A DNA stretch of 64,000 nucleotides from Halomonas citrativorans (lineage in GTDB: Bacteria; Pseudomonadota; Gammaproteobacteria; Pseudomonadales; Halomonadaceae). The stretch lies in the NCBI RefSeq assembly GCF_900163645.1, contig NZ_FUKM01000014.1:1-64000 (forward strand). The letters are read 5' to 3'. The notes beneath the pieces were generated by a model, which saw only the letters and a list, made by a program, of their open reading frames with translations, did no database searches and was not told the DNA's origin. The position numbers were made by a program, and so were the translations under genes. Shown piece after piece: positions 16,704-26,117 of the stretch. The stretch's first letter is position 1. Each line of letters begins with the position of its first letter.

Positions 16704-17492
16704 CTAAGCGCTTAACGCCAACCGGCCAGGAACAGAAAATCCAAACTGCGCAAAACCTGGGCTTAGCCCATCGGCAGAAGCAGTGGTAAAAAATCGGCCA
16801 TCTTGCCCTTTTTTTAACGGCGGCGCGATTTGGCCTACGCGCCGAGCGATAGCATCACCGGAGTCAATCCAATTCACGGGTGTGGGGGCGAGTGCTTCAA
16901 GCCAAGGTTTTAACAGGGGGAAATGCGTACAGCCCAGCACAACGGTATCCACTGACGGCTGAGTACTCGACGTTTGCCAAAGAGGCGCCAGGGCTTGCTG
17001 AAGCCGTTGGCGGTCAGGCTGGCCGCCGCCAAGTAGCCCCTCGGCTTCCAGCACCAGCGCATCGGCGGCTACCCGGGTGATGAGGCAGTCGCTGGCAAAG
17101 TTTTCAATCAACTTTTGCGTGTAGGGCCTACCTACAGTAGCGCGAGTAGCCAACAGACCAATATGGCGCGTTTGGCTAATGGCGGCGGCGGGTTTAATGG
17201 CGGGCACCGTGCCGACCACAGGGATCGTCAAAGCGTTGCGCAAACCATCCAGCGCGAGTGTGCTGGCCGTATTGCAGGCAACGACCAGCACGCTTGGCTG
17301 GCAGGCCTGAACGGCGGCCTGGCAAACCGACACGATACGAGCAGAAAGCGTTACGTCATCACGCAGCCCATAAGGCATCCACGCGTTATCGCAGGCGTAG
17401 CACATCGCCGTATCAGGATAATACTGACGCAGTGACCGGGCGACCGAAAGCCCACCCACGCCGGAGTCAAAAATCAGCACGGGGCCAGCCAT
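16704..17492 (-). CDS. murI: Glutamate racemase MurI
   Basis: A 262-residue cofactor-independent racemase supplying D-glutamate for peptidoglycan. The two catalytic cysteines are visible in VACNTAST and LGCTHFPLL, and the N-terminal substrate loop FDSGVGGLSV is intact. I chose the ATG at 17492 because aagggg lies a few bases upstream and the protein then begins MAGPVLIFDSGVGG, as is usual; the frame is open 11 codons further upstream (to 17525). It is the upstream neighbour of trmA on the same strand. Confidence 0.95.
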   Translation of the reverse strand: MAGPVLIFDSGVGGLSVARSLRQYYPDTAMCYACDNAWMPYGLRDDVTLSARIVSVCQAAVQACQPSVLVVACNTASTLALDGLRNALTIPVVGTVPAIKPAAAISQTRHIGLLATRATVGRPYTQKLIENFASDCLITRVAADALVLEAEGLLGGGQPDRQRLQQALAPLWQTSSTQPSVDTVVLGCTHFPLLKPWLEALAPTPVNWIDSGDAIARRVGQIAPPLKKGQDGRFFTTASADGLSPGFAQFGFSVPGRLALSA

Positions 17493-17605
17493 TACTGCCC
17501 CTTTGCCGTTTGCTTTGATAAGCACACCTGCTTCTCCATCAGCCGCTCATTCACGGGGCGCTAGTTTAACACGCCCCGCTGGCAGCCAAAGGAACGCTCT
17601 GCTGA

Positions 17606-18151
17606 TTAGATCGCGGGTATGTCCGCGCCGCGTAGTTCAGCGTAAAGCTCTGGGTAATCCTGTTGCAGGCGCTCAAGCTCCTGCTCAGCGCCTTCTGGCA
17701 GCGCGTGCAGCAGCTCTTGCATATCTTCCTCACTAAAATATTGATCAATAAGAGGGAAAAGACCTTCTCGCTCCTGGCGTAGATACGCCCTATGCGCCTC
17801 AAGGTAAGCTTTTAAATCCTCGGCAAAACGATCCATCGGCAAGATGTTGTCCATCAGAATCGTATCGATGTTGTCGGACAAAAGTTGAAGGCGCGGCTTG
17901 AGCTCAAGATAATCGCTGGTCATTTTCTCCATTAATTCCAGATGCTCGGGCGCTTGGGTTTCCAAACGATCAACGCATATACGCTCTAACGGTGCCGCGA
18001 AACCTTCCATGTAAGACAAAATGTAATCCACGACTTCACGCATCAGCTGAAAATTGGGTCGTTCACCCTGAGCCAGGGTCTTTTGTTTAAGCTGCAAGAC
18101 ATGAAGTATTCGTGCCATGTTGGCATGATCTAGACGCAGTTGGTTTAACAT
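17606..18151 (-). CDS. Hemerythrin-like protein with incomplete ligand set
   Basis: A 181-residue all-helical protein with hemerythrin-like layout: an N-terminal LDHANM (first histidine), a central EHLELMEKM helix, and a C-terminal EAHRAYLRQEREGLFPLID helix. The second-helix signature usually written HHPKED is replaced by AAPLER near residues 53-58, so at least one iron-ligand histidine and the bridging glutamate are missing. It may bind one metal, bind no iron, or act as a scaffold. ggaga lies 7 nt before the ATG. It is upstream of murI on the same strand, about 110 bp away. Function unknown. Confidence 0.75.
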   Translation of the reverse strand: MLNQLRLDHANMARILHVLQLKQKTLAQGERPNFQLMREVVDYILSYMEGFAAPLERICVDRLETQAPEHLELMEKMTSDYLELKPRLQLLSDNIDTILMDNILPMDRFAEDLKAYLEAHRAYLRQEREGLFPLIDQYFSEEDMQELLHALPEGAEQELERLQQDYPELYAELRGADIPAI

Positions 18152-18455
18152 CGTGCCGTCTCCTTTGTGGTGTCATGCCTGCCGCCTTAACCCTGAAGTG
18201 GCGTTGGGCACGCAATCATAAGCGGGTATTACTACACTACGCCTATGGGCGATGGCTAAGCGCTATCGTCAAGAAGGTACCGCTACGTATTATAATTAGA
18301 TATCACCATGCGCTTAAGGCGCCACCCTGACAAGCATATCGTTTGTATCAGTTTTTATGGGAGCTATGCAAAAGGTAGTCGGGCAATACGCCATTTGCCA
18401 TACGCACTTATGATTACCTCGTTACTCAATGTCTCAATTTACAACGGAAGTATAC
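18152..18455 (+). promoter_or_regulatory. Intergenic region upstream of rarA with TATAAT box
   Basis: A 304-bp spacer between divergent genes. TATAAT is present at 18291-18296 with only a weak -35 (tcgtca, 18266-18271, 19-nt spacer). A short gcgc/gcgc inverted repeat lies near 18310-18322. No credible ORF was seen. The leader to rarA would be about 150 nt. Confidence 0.4.
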
Positions 18456-19790
18456 ATGGATCTTTTCGACTCTCAGCGTGCAACACCCAGCGATGACGCG
18501 CCGTTGGCGTATCGGATGCGCCCGCAGACGCTTGATGACTACGTCGGGCAGCAGGCGCTGGTGGGTCAAGGCAAGCCGCTTCGTCTCATGGCCGAAGCAG
18601 GCCTGGTACGCTCAATGATTTTGTGGGGGCCTCCAGGTGTTGGCAAAACAACACTGGCCGAGCTACTCGCGCGCGCATCCAGCGCACATCTGGAGCATTT
18701 AAGCGCGGTGATGGCAGGCGTCAAAGAGATACGCGCCGTGGTTGAGCGCGCCCAGCAGCATGCCTCTCCAGTTATTTTGTTTCTGGATGAAATCCATCGC
18801 TTAAACAAGAGCCAGCAGGATGCCTTGCTGCCTCACGTAGAGTCGGGGCTGCTAACCCTGATTGGCGCCACCACGGAGAACCCCTCCTTCGAGGTCAACT
18901 CTGCCCTGCTATCTCGCGCTCGAGTTTACGTTTTGAAAGCACTCTCGCAAGAGGAGTTGATAGCCGTCATGCGCCAAGCGCTGACTGACGAGCAGCGCGG
19001 CCTTGGCAAACGTACGATTGTCGTGGAGGACGATGTGCTTGCTGCCCTGGCGCACGCAAGTGCGGGCGATGCCCGGCGCGCGTTGGGACTTTTAGAAACC
19101 GCCTGTGACTTTACCCAGCCAGAGCATGGCCAAGAGGTGCTTCACATGTCGGTATTGGCAGACGTTGTCGGCCATCAGGCAAGCGCATTTGATAAGCAGG
19201 GCGACGCTTATTACGACCTGCTCTCGGCGATTCATAAATCCATACGCTCTTCACGCCCTGACGCAGCGCTACTTTATATGGCGCGCTTTATTCAGGGCGG
19301 TGGTGATCCTTTGGATGTTGTTCGCAGGCTTAGCGCCATTGCGTCAGAAGATGTTGGTAATGCCGACCCACGTGCGCTTCCGCTGGTGATTGCTGCCTGG
19401 GACGCCTACCTTCGCCTGGGGGACTACGAAGGCCAGCGTGCCATTGCCCATGCAGCCATCCATTTGGCCGTGGCGCCCAAAAGTAACCGAATTGACCGCG
19501 CCTGGAGCGCTGCAAAACAGTACGCGCGTCAGCAGCCCCAAATAGAGGTACCCACTTATTTACGCAATGCGCCCACCAGGCTTATGGAGCAGCTAGGCCA
19601 TGGCGAAGGCTACCGCTACGCGCATAACGAGCCTGATGGCTATCCCGCTGGTAGCGCTCACGACTGCTGGCCAGAGGATTTGCCCAAAGCACGCTTTTTT
19701 GAGCCTAGCCAGTTTGGCCAGGAAAAGCGCTTCGGCGAGATAATGGCATGGCGGGAAAATCGTGACCAGGAAGCAGATCAGGCGCCCTAA
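18456..19790 (+). CDS. rarA: Replication-associated recombination protein A (RarA/MgsA)
   Basis: A 444-residue AAA+ ATPase related to clamp loaders and RuvB, acting at stalled replication forks. Walker A is GPPGVGKTT near residues 50-58, Walker B is LFLDEIH, sensor 1 is GATTENPS, and the arginine-finger region is [10 protein letters not shown]. The C-terminal tetramerisation domain contains [12 protein letters not shown] and the RNAPTRLM motif. The ATG at 18456 is preferred because ggaag lies 7 nt before it and the protein then starts MDLFDSQ; another ATG lies 9 codons upstream. It precedes convergent lolA and ftsK, the E. coli ftsK-lolA-rarA neighbourhood in altered orientation. Confidence 0.95.
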   Translation: MDLFDSQRATPSDDAPLAYRMRPQTLDDYVGQQALVGQGKPLRLMAEAGLVRSMILWGPPGVGKTTLAELLARASSAHLEHLSAVMAGVKEIRAVVERAQQHASPVILFLDEIHRLNKSQQDALLPHVESGLLTLIGATTENPSFEVNSALLSRARVYVLKALSQEELIAVMRQALTDEQRGLGKRTIVVEDDVLAALAHASAGDARRALGLLETACDFTQPEHGQEVLHMSVLADVVGHQASAFDKQGDAYYDLLSAIHKSIRSSRPDAALLYMARFIQGGGDPLDVVRRLSAIASEDVGNADPRALPLVIAAWDAYLRLGDYEGQRAIAHAAIHLAVAPKSNRIDRAWSAAKQYARQQPQIEVPTYLRNAPTRLMEQLGHGEGYRYAHNEPDGYPAGSAHDCWPEDLPKARFFEPSQFGQEKRFGEIMAWRENRDQEADQAP

Positions 19791-19800
19791 GGCGCCTGAT
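19777..19800. terminator. Perfect hairpin at the rarA stop, between rarA and lolA
   Basis: atcaggcgcc (19777-19786) and ggcgcctgat (19791-19800) form a 10-bp perfect stem with loop ctaa, which contains the rarA stop codon. There is no T run on either side, so it may act as a 3' stabilising hairpin or weak bidirectional terminator. Confidence 0.55.
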
Positions 19801-19825
19801 CATTCACGGGTAAACCGCCGACGTT

Positions 19826-20479
19826 TTAGAGCTCTTCACGAATAACGTCGGTGCCTTCCGGAATTTCGAAGTTAAACAGGCCACGGTCAATAGACCCATT
19901 CTGGGTGATATCGCTAAACCGAATAAGCGTTTTTTGACCAGTACTGTCCATCATCCAAAGCTCGGTGAGCGTGTCATTGTCAAACACCATGCTCAACTCT
20001 TCAAACAGCGTGTCTGCCGAGCTTGGGATCAGCGTGAACACATCTTCACCGCTCTCCTGCTCATAAACCACATCATAACTTGCCGTCAGGTCACTGATAC
20101 TGCCAGAGAGCAGAAGCGCAGGCGTGTGCGTTACGCGGTCATCCATCGGCTGAACCGTTACCTGCTCAAGGTCCGGATCGTAGAGATAAACATCGTTGCC
20201 ATCGGACACGACGACCTGTGTATAAGGCGCTTCGACTTCCCAACGCAACATACCTGGGCGTGAGAGCCACATTTCGCCACGCGCACTTTGCAATCGCTGG
20301 CCACTACCATCAAGAATCTGCTGCTCAAAGGTCGCCTGATAGCTTTCCAGGGGTTCCAGGCGCTCGGTTAAACGCTCAGCGGCATCATTGGCCCATGCAG
20401 CGGGGGTAGCAAACGTCAATCCAAGAGCGGCCGCTGCCAATGACAAGGGTGAAGAAAGCAGTGTTTGCGTGTCGCGCAT
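19826..20479 (-). CDS. lolA: Outer-membrane lipoprotein chaperone LolA
   Basis: A 217-residue periplasmic carrier that ferries lipoproteins from LolCDE to LolB. A signal peptide is visible (hydrophobic LSLAAAALGLTFATPAAWA, cleavage after AWA), followed by the LolA fold with YQATFEQQI and RPGMLRWEV. I chose the ATG at 20479 because gggag lies 6-7 nt upstream; the frame also has an ATG 6 codons earlier. It is downstream of ftsK on the same strand, the conserved ftsK-lolA pair. Confidence 0.94.
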   Translation of the reverse strand: MRDTQTLLSSPLSLAAAALGLTFATPAAWANDAAERLTERLEPLESYQATFEQQILDGSGQRLQSARGEMWLSRPGMLRWEVEAPYTQVVVSDGNDVYLYDPDLEQVTVQPMDDRVTHTPALLLSGSISDLTASYDVVYEQESGEDVFTLIPSSADTLFEELSMVFDNDTLTELWMMDSTGQKTLIRFSDITQNGSIDRGLFNFEIPEGTDVIREEL

Positions 20480-20703
20480 AGTGTTCTCCCTGGGCATACG
20501 TTGTCGGGTTGAATAGACATACGCTGCCGGATTGAAGCTGATAAAAGTAGTACAGATGAACCAGTACAGATAAACCAGTGCTGAGGACTTTCAACAACGT
20601 CCATGTGGTTTTTCAGACGCGAAACGCGCCACGGGGTTTCATCCGCGGCGCGACTTTCACGCTTCTTGCATGATTACTAAATGCAGGATTACTAATTGCG
20701 GCA

Positions 20704-23700
20704 TTAATGCCCCACCGGCGGTGGCGCCAATACTTCGCGGGCGCCGTTACTGCCCATAGCAGAAACGATCTGTGCCGCCTCCATGGCATCGACCAAGCGC
20801 GCGGCTCGGTTGTAACCAATCTTGAAGCGCCGCTGTACCGCAGAAATCGAGGCTTTTTTGGTTTCGGTCACAAACTGAACCGCTTCATCATAAAGTGCGT
20901 CCTGTTCAGCATCGTCGCCGTCACTGCCTTCGGCCTCAAGCCCCGTTAGCGCATCAGCCGAGACGCCGCCCGACAAAATTTCCTCAATATATTCAGGGGT
21001 GCCGCGGCGCTTCCAATCCTCTACCACACGGTGTACTTCGTCATCATCAACAAACGCGCCATGCACTCGATTAGGCGGACCGGAGCCCGCAGGCAAATAC
21101 AGCATGTCGCCATGACCCAACAGGCTTTCAGCGCCGCCCTGGTCCAAAATCGTACGAGAATCGATCCGTGAAGAGACCTGAAATGCCATGCGCGAAGGAA
21201 TATTCGCCTTGATCAAGCCCGTTACCACGTCCACCGAGGGGCGCTGGGTGGCCAGGATCAGGTGAATACCGGCTGCCCGCGCTTTTTGCGCCAGGCGCGC
21301 AATCAGCTCTTCCACCTTTTTGCCGACGATCATAAACATGTCGGCAAATTCGTCGATGACCACCACGATATAGGGCAGCTTCTCAAGCACTGGTGGCGTT
21401 TGGTGCATTTCCCAGGGTTGCGGCTCCCAAAGCGGGTCGGCTACCTGGGCACCTGCGCGCTCGGCTTCATCCAATCGGCCGTTAAAGCCGGCAATATTAC
21501 GAACGCCCATGGCGGCCATCAGCTTATAGCGGCGCTCCATTTCAGCGACACACCAACGCAGGCTGTTAGCGGCCTCTTTCATATCGGTCACGACCGGCGC
21601 CAACAGATGCGGAATACCGTCGTAGACCGAAAGCTCCAGCATTTTAGGGTCCACCATGATGAGTTTGAGCTCATCTGGCGTGGCCTTCAGCAGCATCGAA
21701 ATCAGCATTGCGTTAACGCCTACTGATTTACCTGAACCGGTGGTGCCCGCCACCAACAGGTGGGGCATCTTGCCGAGGTTGGCAATCACGGGCCCGCCAC
21801 CGATATCCTGGCCAAGCGCCATGGTCAGCGGCGAGGTTTCCTGCTGATAGCGCTCGGAGTCGATGACTTCACGCAGGCGAATCATTGCCCGGTGCGGGTT
21901 GGGAATTTCGATCCCAACGGTAGGACGTCCTGGAATCACCTCAACCACGCGCACGCTTTTTACCATTAGCGAGCGGGCCAGGTCTTTGGAAAGATTACTG
22001 ATTTTGGACGCTTTCACCCCTGCCGCCGGCTTGATTTCAAATCGCGTGATGACGGGGCCTGGCCATGTATCGACTACTTCTGCTTTTACACCATATTCAC
22101 GCAGCCGCACTTCCAGCAGCTCTGCCATATTGGCCAGCTGTTCGTCTGTGTAGTTCGGCTGATGTGGCTCAGCAGGCGTTAGCAGTTGAAGACTTGGCAC
22201 ATCGCCTTCCGGCTCTGGAAACGTCTCAAAGGCAGGCCGCTGATTTTGGAGGTGCTCAACGGTCCAGAGCGTTGGCCCGCTGTCAGCTTCATTGACCACG
22301 TTATCCGCAGAGAAGGTCGGCTCATGGCGTGCGGCACTGGCTGGCAAAGGCGTAGGGCTGAGCAAAGGCTCATCTTCATCCTCTTCCCATACCGGCTCAG
22401 GAACGACTTCAGGCACTCGTTCTTGGCGCGTCACGGGATTCACCGAAGGCGTAGCGGTAAGTGAAGGCTCACTTTGAGGCGCCACCTCAGGCTGATCAAA
22501 CGCGCTTAGCCTGGGTTCGCCTAGCTTAGACTCAGGGCGCAGCGGCGTGTCTTTCTGAACCGCCTGCTCTTTCTCATTCCAGCCATCGTACTGCCACTCT
22601 TCCGTTTTCGAGCCCTCTGTTTTCGAGTCCTCTGTTTTCAAGCCCTGTTCACTGCCCCGCTCATCATCTTGCGCGCTGCCCTGCTCATCGTCTCTCGCTT
22701 CGTCGGCGTCCTCTTCTTGGCGAAAGAAGTGTGAGGCAGCGGGCACTGCGGTATCGTCTTCACGAGAAGCGCGTAACGACATCGGCGATTCAGGCGTTGA
22801 TGATTCAACGGCTGGAGCAGCATCGTTGTGAGGCGCTGGTTCAGGGATGATCTCAGGTTCAAGCGCTTTGGATAGCCCAGAAGTGCGATCAGCGTTGATC
22901 GATACTGATTCATCACTCTCCGCCGTTGCTGGGCTCACCGCCTCAGGCGTTGGCGTTTGCGCGGGTTCTGGTGCGGCTTTTGGCTGCGGTATAGAGTCAG
23001 GCTCAGTGGCCGTTACCACCGCAGGCTTGGTCTGTGTTTCGGCAGCCGTCGTTGCCGCTGAAAAAGCGCTCGCTGCCCAAGGGATCGACGTATCGTTTGT
23101 GGTCGCCGCAGGCGTTTCTTGCGCGGCAGACGGCGCCGAGAACTCGGGCTCGCGACGTTCACGATGTGTATCGCGGCTGGTTTTGGCTTTAGGTGCTCGT
23201 GGAGGCTCTTCCGCTTTTGGAACAGGCTTTAAAGAGGCGCGCAGCGCAGCGCGCTCGCGGCGTTTCTCACGACTTTTCTCTCGGCGGACACTCAACCAGC
23301 CACCAATACGGCATAAGCGGCGACCTACTTCATCCGCCACCTGCAGCCAGGACGTACCGCTAAACAGCGGGAAGCCTATCAGTATCAAGGCCGCAGCGAT
23401 TAGTCCCACACCACCACTGCCGACCAGTGGTTTGAGGGTATTGACTAACCCTTCCCCCAAAATACCGCCGGAGGCATAGGGTAAAATACTGGCAGGGTGA
23501 TAAAAGTGCAGCGCACCCAGCATGGTCGTGCCAAACATAAGCAGCACCAGACCACCGGCATGCACGGCAACCGCCACGGGGTCGAGCTCAAAGCGTACCT
23601 GGCGCGAGCGCATTAGCCACCATGCGGAAAAGCCAAACATGCCAGGCCACCACAGAGCACTTGCCCCCAGAAGCGAATACTGTACATCCGCAAGCCAAGC

Positions 23701-23973
23701 GCCGACCGGCCCCATCCAATTACGAACATCCGATTCAGGCCCCTGGTAAGACCAACCTGGATCTTCTGGGTGATAACTAAACAGTGCTAATAATAAAAAA
23801 ACGCACAGCGCCAGCAGTACCACTACTACGCCTTCACGCACCGAGCCTTGCAAGCGCAGACCGAACCGGCGAGCTTTATCTTTCGCGGCTTTAACCCGCG
23901 TAGAAGAGGCCGAAGATGGTGCTTGACGCGAATTACGCTGCGTTCGCTTGTCTACCGCCTTATTCACTTTCAA
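20704..23973 (-). CDS. ftsK: DNA translocase FtsK
   Basis: A 1,089-residue septal DNA pump that segregates chromosome termini and activates XerCD. The basic N-terminus is followed by about four membrane segments (residues 50-205). A long acidic, Pro/Ala/Glu/Ser-rich linker (about 240-560) follows. The RecA-like motor has Walker A GTTGSGKS near 742-749 and Walker [13 protein letters not shown]. The C-terminal gamma domain, which reads KOPS, is the winged helix ending near 1080 ([20 protein letters not shown]). The linker contains tandem repeats at DNA level. It lies upstream of lolA. Confidence 0.96.
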   Translation of the reverse strand: MKVNKAVDKRTQRNSRQAPSSASSTRVKAAKDKARRFGLRLQGSVREGVVVVLLALCVFLLLALFSYHPEDPGWSYQGPESDVRNWMGPVGAWLADVQYSLLGASALWWPGMFGFSAWWLMRSRQVRFELDPVAVAVHAGGLVLLMFGTTMLGALHFYHPASILPYASGGILGEGLVNTLKPLVGSGGVGLIAAALILIGFPLFSGTSWLQVADEVGRRLCRIGGWLSVRREKSREKRRERAALRASLKPVPKAEEPPRAPKAKTSRDTHRERREPEFSAPSAAQETPAATTNDTSIPWAASAFSAATTAAETQTKPAVVTATEPDSIPQPKAAPEPAQTPTPEAVSPATAESDESVSINADRTSGLSKALEPEIIPEPAPHNDAAPAVESSTPESPMSLRASREDDTAVPAASHFFRQEEDADEARDDEQGSAQDDERGSEQGLKTEDSKTEGSKTEEWQYDGWNEKEQAVQKDTPLRPESKLGEPRLSAFDQPEVAPQSEPSLTATPSVNPVTRQERVPEVVPEPVWEEDEDEPLLSPTPLPASAARHEPTFSADNVVNEADSGPTLWTVEHLQNQRPAFETFPEPEGDVPSLQLLTPAEPHQPNYTDEQLANMAELLEVRLREYGVKAEVVDTWPGPVITRFEIKPAAGVKASKISNLSKDLARSLMVKSVRVVEVIPGRPTVGIEIPNPHRAMIRLREVIDSERYQQETSPLTMALGQDIGGGPVIANLGKMPHLLVAGTTGSGKSVGVNAMLISMLLKATPDELKLIMVDPKMLELSVYDGIPHLLAPVVTDMKEAANSLRWCVAEMERRYKLMAAMGVRNIAGFNGRLDEAERAGAQVADPLWEPQPWEMHQTPPVLEKLPYIVVVIDEFADMFMIVGKKVEELIARLAQKARAAGIHLILATQRPSVDVVTGLIKANIPSRMAFQVSSRIDSRTILDQGGAESLLGHGDMLYLPAGSGPPNRVHGAFVDDDEVHRVVEDWKRRGTPEYIEEILSGGVSADALTGLEAEGSDGDDAEQDALYDEAVQFVTETKKASISAVQRRFKIGYNRAARLVDAMEAAQIVSAMGSNGAREVLAPPPVGH
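22601..22645. repeat. 15-bp tandem repeat, three copies, in the ftsK linker
   Basis: Units tccgttttcgagccc, tctgttttcgagtcc and tctgttttcaagccc follow each other without gaps. On the coding strand they give three acidic pentapeptides of the KTE-type (for example SKTEG). They lie in the low-complexity linker, where length change is tolerated. Confidence 0.85.
22652..22699. repeat. 24-bp imperfect tandem repeat, two copies, in the ftsK linker
   Basis: Positions 22652-22675 and 22676-22699 share about 17-18 of 24 bases and encode two acidic octapeptides (DDEQGSAQ and DDERGSEQ type). They are next to the 15-bp repeat, so this linker segment appears to evolve by local duplication. Confidence 0.7.
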
Positions 23974-24091
23974 GCGATTCTCCCTTTACACCTCAATGGT
24001 GTCTTTAATCCACTTGCGAGTTTGCATCATACCGAGCATCCTTGCGCCGTCACAGAGCTTCTCATCAAGTGCTCAGTAACAGGAGCAAGTA

Positions 24092-24832
24092 ATGCTACCT
24101 TGGCTTTCTTCGCCATACCCAACATTTCCGCCTACCCGCATTGCCATGGACTCGCCCAATGGGCTACTGGCAGCAGGTGGTGAGCTTTCTCCATGCTGGT
24201 TGGTGGAAGCGTACCGGCACGGTATTTTCCCATGGTACAGCGATGACGACCCCATTTTATGGTGGAGCCCCGATCCGCGCATGGTACTACGTCCTGAACA
24301 GTTCAAGCTGCGGCGTAGCTTAGCAAAACGACTGCGCAATGGGGGCTTTGACGTCACCGTTAATCAACAATTTGAACATGTCATTAATGCCTGTGCTGCG
24401 CCACGCGATGAAGACGCAGGTACCTGGATCACCGTTGATATGTACAATGCCTACGTAGCGCTTCACCGTCTAGGGATTGCACACAGTATCGAGGTCCATC
24501 ACGCCGGCCAATTGGTAGGCGGTCTTTATGGTTTAGCGATGGGACCGGTATTTTTCGGCGAATCGATGTTTTCGAGCATTGCCGATGCCTCTAAAGTGGC
24601 CCTTGCTCACTTGGCGGGCGCTATGCAGGCACATGGCGGCAAGTTGATTGATTGCCAAATGCACACACCGCACCTTGCAAGCATGGGTGCGACAACAGTC
24701 GCCCGAGAGACGTTCATCAACTATCTTGAACAGTGGTTGCCCGAAGCGGCGTTTAATGTGTCATCACATGAGGCATTGTCAGTGCCTGCATCACCTTGGC
24801 TCGAAGCGATATCGCGCTATAACACCCCGTGA
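24092..24832 (+). CDS. aat: Leucyl/phenylalanyl-tRNA-protein transferase Aat
   Basis: A 246-residue enzyme that adds Leu or Phe from aminoacyl-tRNA to proteins with N-terminal Lys or Arg, marking them for ClpS-ClpAP. Conserved motifs: FPPTRIAMDSPNGLLAAGG near the N-terminus, YRHGIFPWY at 41-49, and GGLYGLAMGPVFFGESMFS near 145. ggag lies 7 nt before the ATG. It is followed 40 bp later by bpt, then infA, so the three look like one unit. It is divergent from ftsK. Confidence 0.96.
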   Translation: MLPWLSSPYPTFPPTRIAMDSPNGLLAAGGELSPCWLVEAYRHGIFPWYSDDDPILWWSPDPRMVLRPEQFKLRRSLAKRLRNGGFDVTVNQQFEHVINACAAPRDEDAGTWITVDMYNAYVALHRLGIAHSIEVHHAGQLVGGLYGLAMGPVFFGESMFSSIADASKVALAHLAGAMQAHGGKLIDCQMHTPHLASMGATTVARETFINYLEQWLPEAAFNVSSHEALSVPASPWLEAISRYNTP

Positions 24833-24872
24833 TGCTGGCCGGGTTGGGTTAATTTATCAAGGAGGGCAAGCT

Positions 24873-25607
24873 TTGAGTAGTAATACTCCGCGTCGACCGG
24901 TGCGGGATCTGCGCTTCTTCCTTACCGTGCCTCATGCCTGTAGCTATTTACCCGGCAAAGAAGCGACAACGCTTTTTCTTGACCCGCAAGAGTCTCCCGT
25001 TCGGGGCGTATATGACTCGCTTGCGCTACTCGGGTTTCGGCGCAGCGGTCGGCATCTCTACCGGCCCCACTGTGAAAACTGTAATGCCTGCCAGTCCGTG
25101 CGTATTCCTGTTGAGCCCTTTGCGCCTAACCGCTCCCAGCGCAAGGTATGGCGACGTAACGCAGATATCACCACCCGCGTCGTTCCTGCACGCTATGAGG
25201 CGCGACACTATGAGCTCTATGCACACTATATTCGCCATCGCCATGCCGATGGTGACATGTACCCACCCAATCGTGAACAGTACCGCACGTTTTTAACCCT
25301 AGAGGAGCCGTATGCCTACCTGCTGGAGCTGTATGCAGGCTCGGAGCTAGTGGCCGTATCGGCATTTGATCAGCTAGAGCATGGTCTTTCGGCCATTTAC
25401 ACGTTTTTTGGCGTTGGCGATGCTCTAGACAGGCGCTCGTTAGGCACACTTGCTATCCTTCAGCTCATTGCGCTGACGCGTGAAAAAGGCCTGCCCCACC
25501 TGTATTTAGGGTACTGGATCGAAGAGTGTCGTAAAATGCGCTACAAGCAGGATTTTTCTCCCATTGAAGTACTGGATGGGCGTTATTGGCGGCCTTTAAT
25601 TCGCTAA
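24873..25607 (+). CDS. bpt: Aspartate/glutamate leucyltransferase Bpt
   Basis: A 244-residue ATE-family transferase that attaches Leu to proteins with N-terminal Asp or Glu, creating a primary N-degron. The N-terminal cysteine motif CENCNACQSVRIPV (about 57-70) and the C-terminal YWIEECRKMRYKQDF are characteristic. The start is TTG: aaggagg lies 7 nt upstream and the product then begins MSSNTPRRPVRDLRFF. The frame stays open 75 codons further up inside aat, but that extension has no family resemblance. It sits between aat and infA. Confidence 0.95.
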   Translation: MSSNTPRRPVRDLRFFLTVPHACSYLPGKEATTLFLDPQESPVRGVYDSLALLGFRRSGRHLYRPHCENCNACQSVRIPVEPFAPNRSQRKVWRRNADITTRVVPARYEARHYELYAHYIRHRHADGDMYPPNREQYRTFLTLEEPYAYLLELYAGSELVAVSAFDQLEHGLSAIYTFFGVGDALDRRSLGTLAILQLIALTREKGLPHLYLGYWIEECRKMRYKQDFSPIEVLDGRYWRPLIR

Positions 25608-25754
25608 AGCGAGCAAATTAAGCCAGCTTTTTTGCCTTGACGACGGGCTTACGGCACAATATAGCGCTGTTTCTTAAGTGCCAGCCCTTTGGCCCTTAAA
25701 ACCTGAAACGGTTTTGGTTTGCTAACTACGTTAAATAAGTGAGGATCTGCCTAT

Positions 25755-25973
25755 ATGGCACGCGAAGATCATATTGAAATGGAAGGTGTTATCGTTGATA
25801 CCCTTCCCAACACCATGTTCCGTGTTGAGCTTGAGAACGGTCACGTTGTAACCGCTCATATCTCCGGCAAAATGCGTAAAAACTATATCCGCATTCTGAC
25901 GGGCGATAAAGTGAAAGTGGAACTAACGCCGTACGATCTTTCCAAAGGCCGCATTGTCTACCGTTCGCGCTAA
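25755..25973 (+). CDS. infA: Translation initiation factor IF-1
   Basis: A complete 72-residue OB-fold protein that binds the 30S A site during initiation ([20 protein letters not shown] onward). gaggat precedes the ATG. The 147-bp gap after bpt may hold its own promoter. The aat-infA-clpA-clpS neighbourhood is conserved in gammaproteobacteria. It is convergent with clpA. Confidence 0.97.
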   Translation: MAREDHIEMEGVIVDTLPNTMFRVELENGHVVTAHISGKMRKNYIRILTGDKVKVELTPYDLSKGRIVYRSR

Positions 25974-26099
25974 GCCTTTATAACGCCTTTTCAGCCAGCA
26001 CGCAGTACGGCGCCGTTACCTGTATACGACAACGCCCCGTCGAAGACAGGGCGCTGTGCATTACGGTATGATTAGGCGCTACACATTAAGGCGATCTTA

Positions 26100-26117
26100 G
26101 CGCCCTTTTCAGGGCGC
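26100..26117 (-). terminator. Hairpin at the clpA stop codon
   Basis: gcgccc (26100-26105) and gggcgc (26112-26117) pair around a 6-nt loop that contains the clpA stop (minus TGA, plus 26109-26111). There is no T run, so termination function is uncertain. Confidence 0.45.

Noticed and set aside
22847..23479. 210-codon open frame antisense to the ftsK linker
   Set aside because: Ser/Gly/Val-rich low-complexity translation is a mirror of the Pro/Ala/Glu-rich linker; no supporting start signal.
24648..24872. 75-codon upstream extension of the bpt frame
   Set aside because: It lies inside aat out of frame, has no family resemblance, and a TTG with an ideal aaggagg site starts the known domain.
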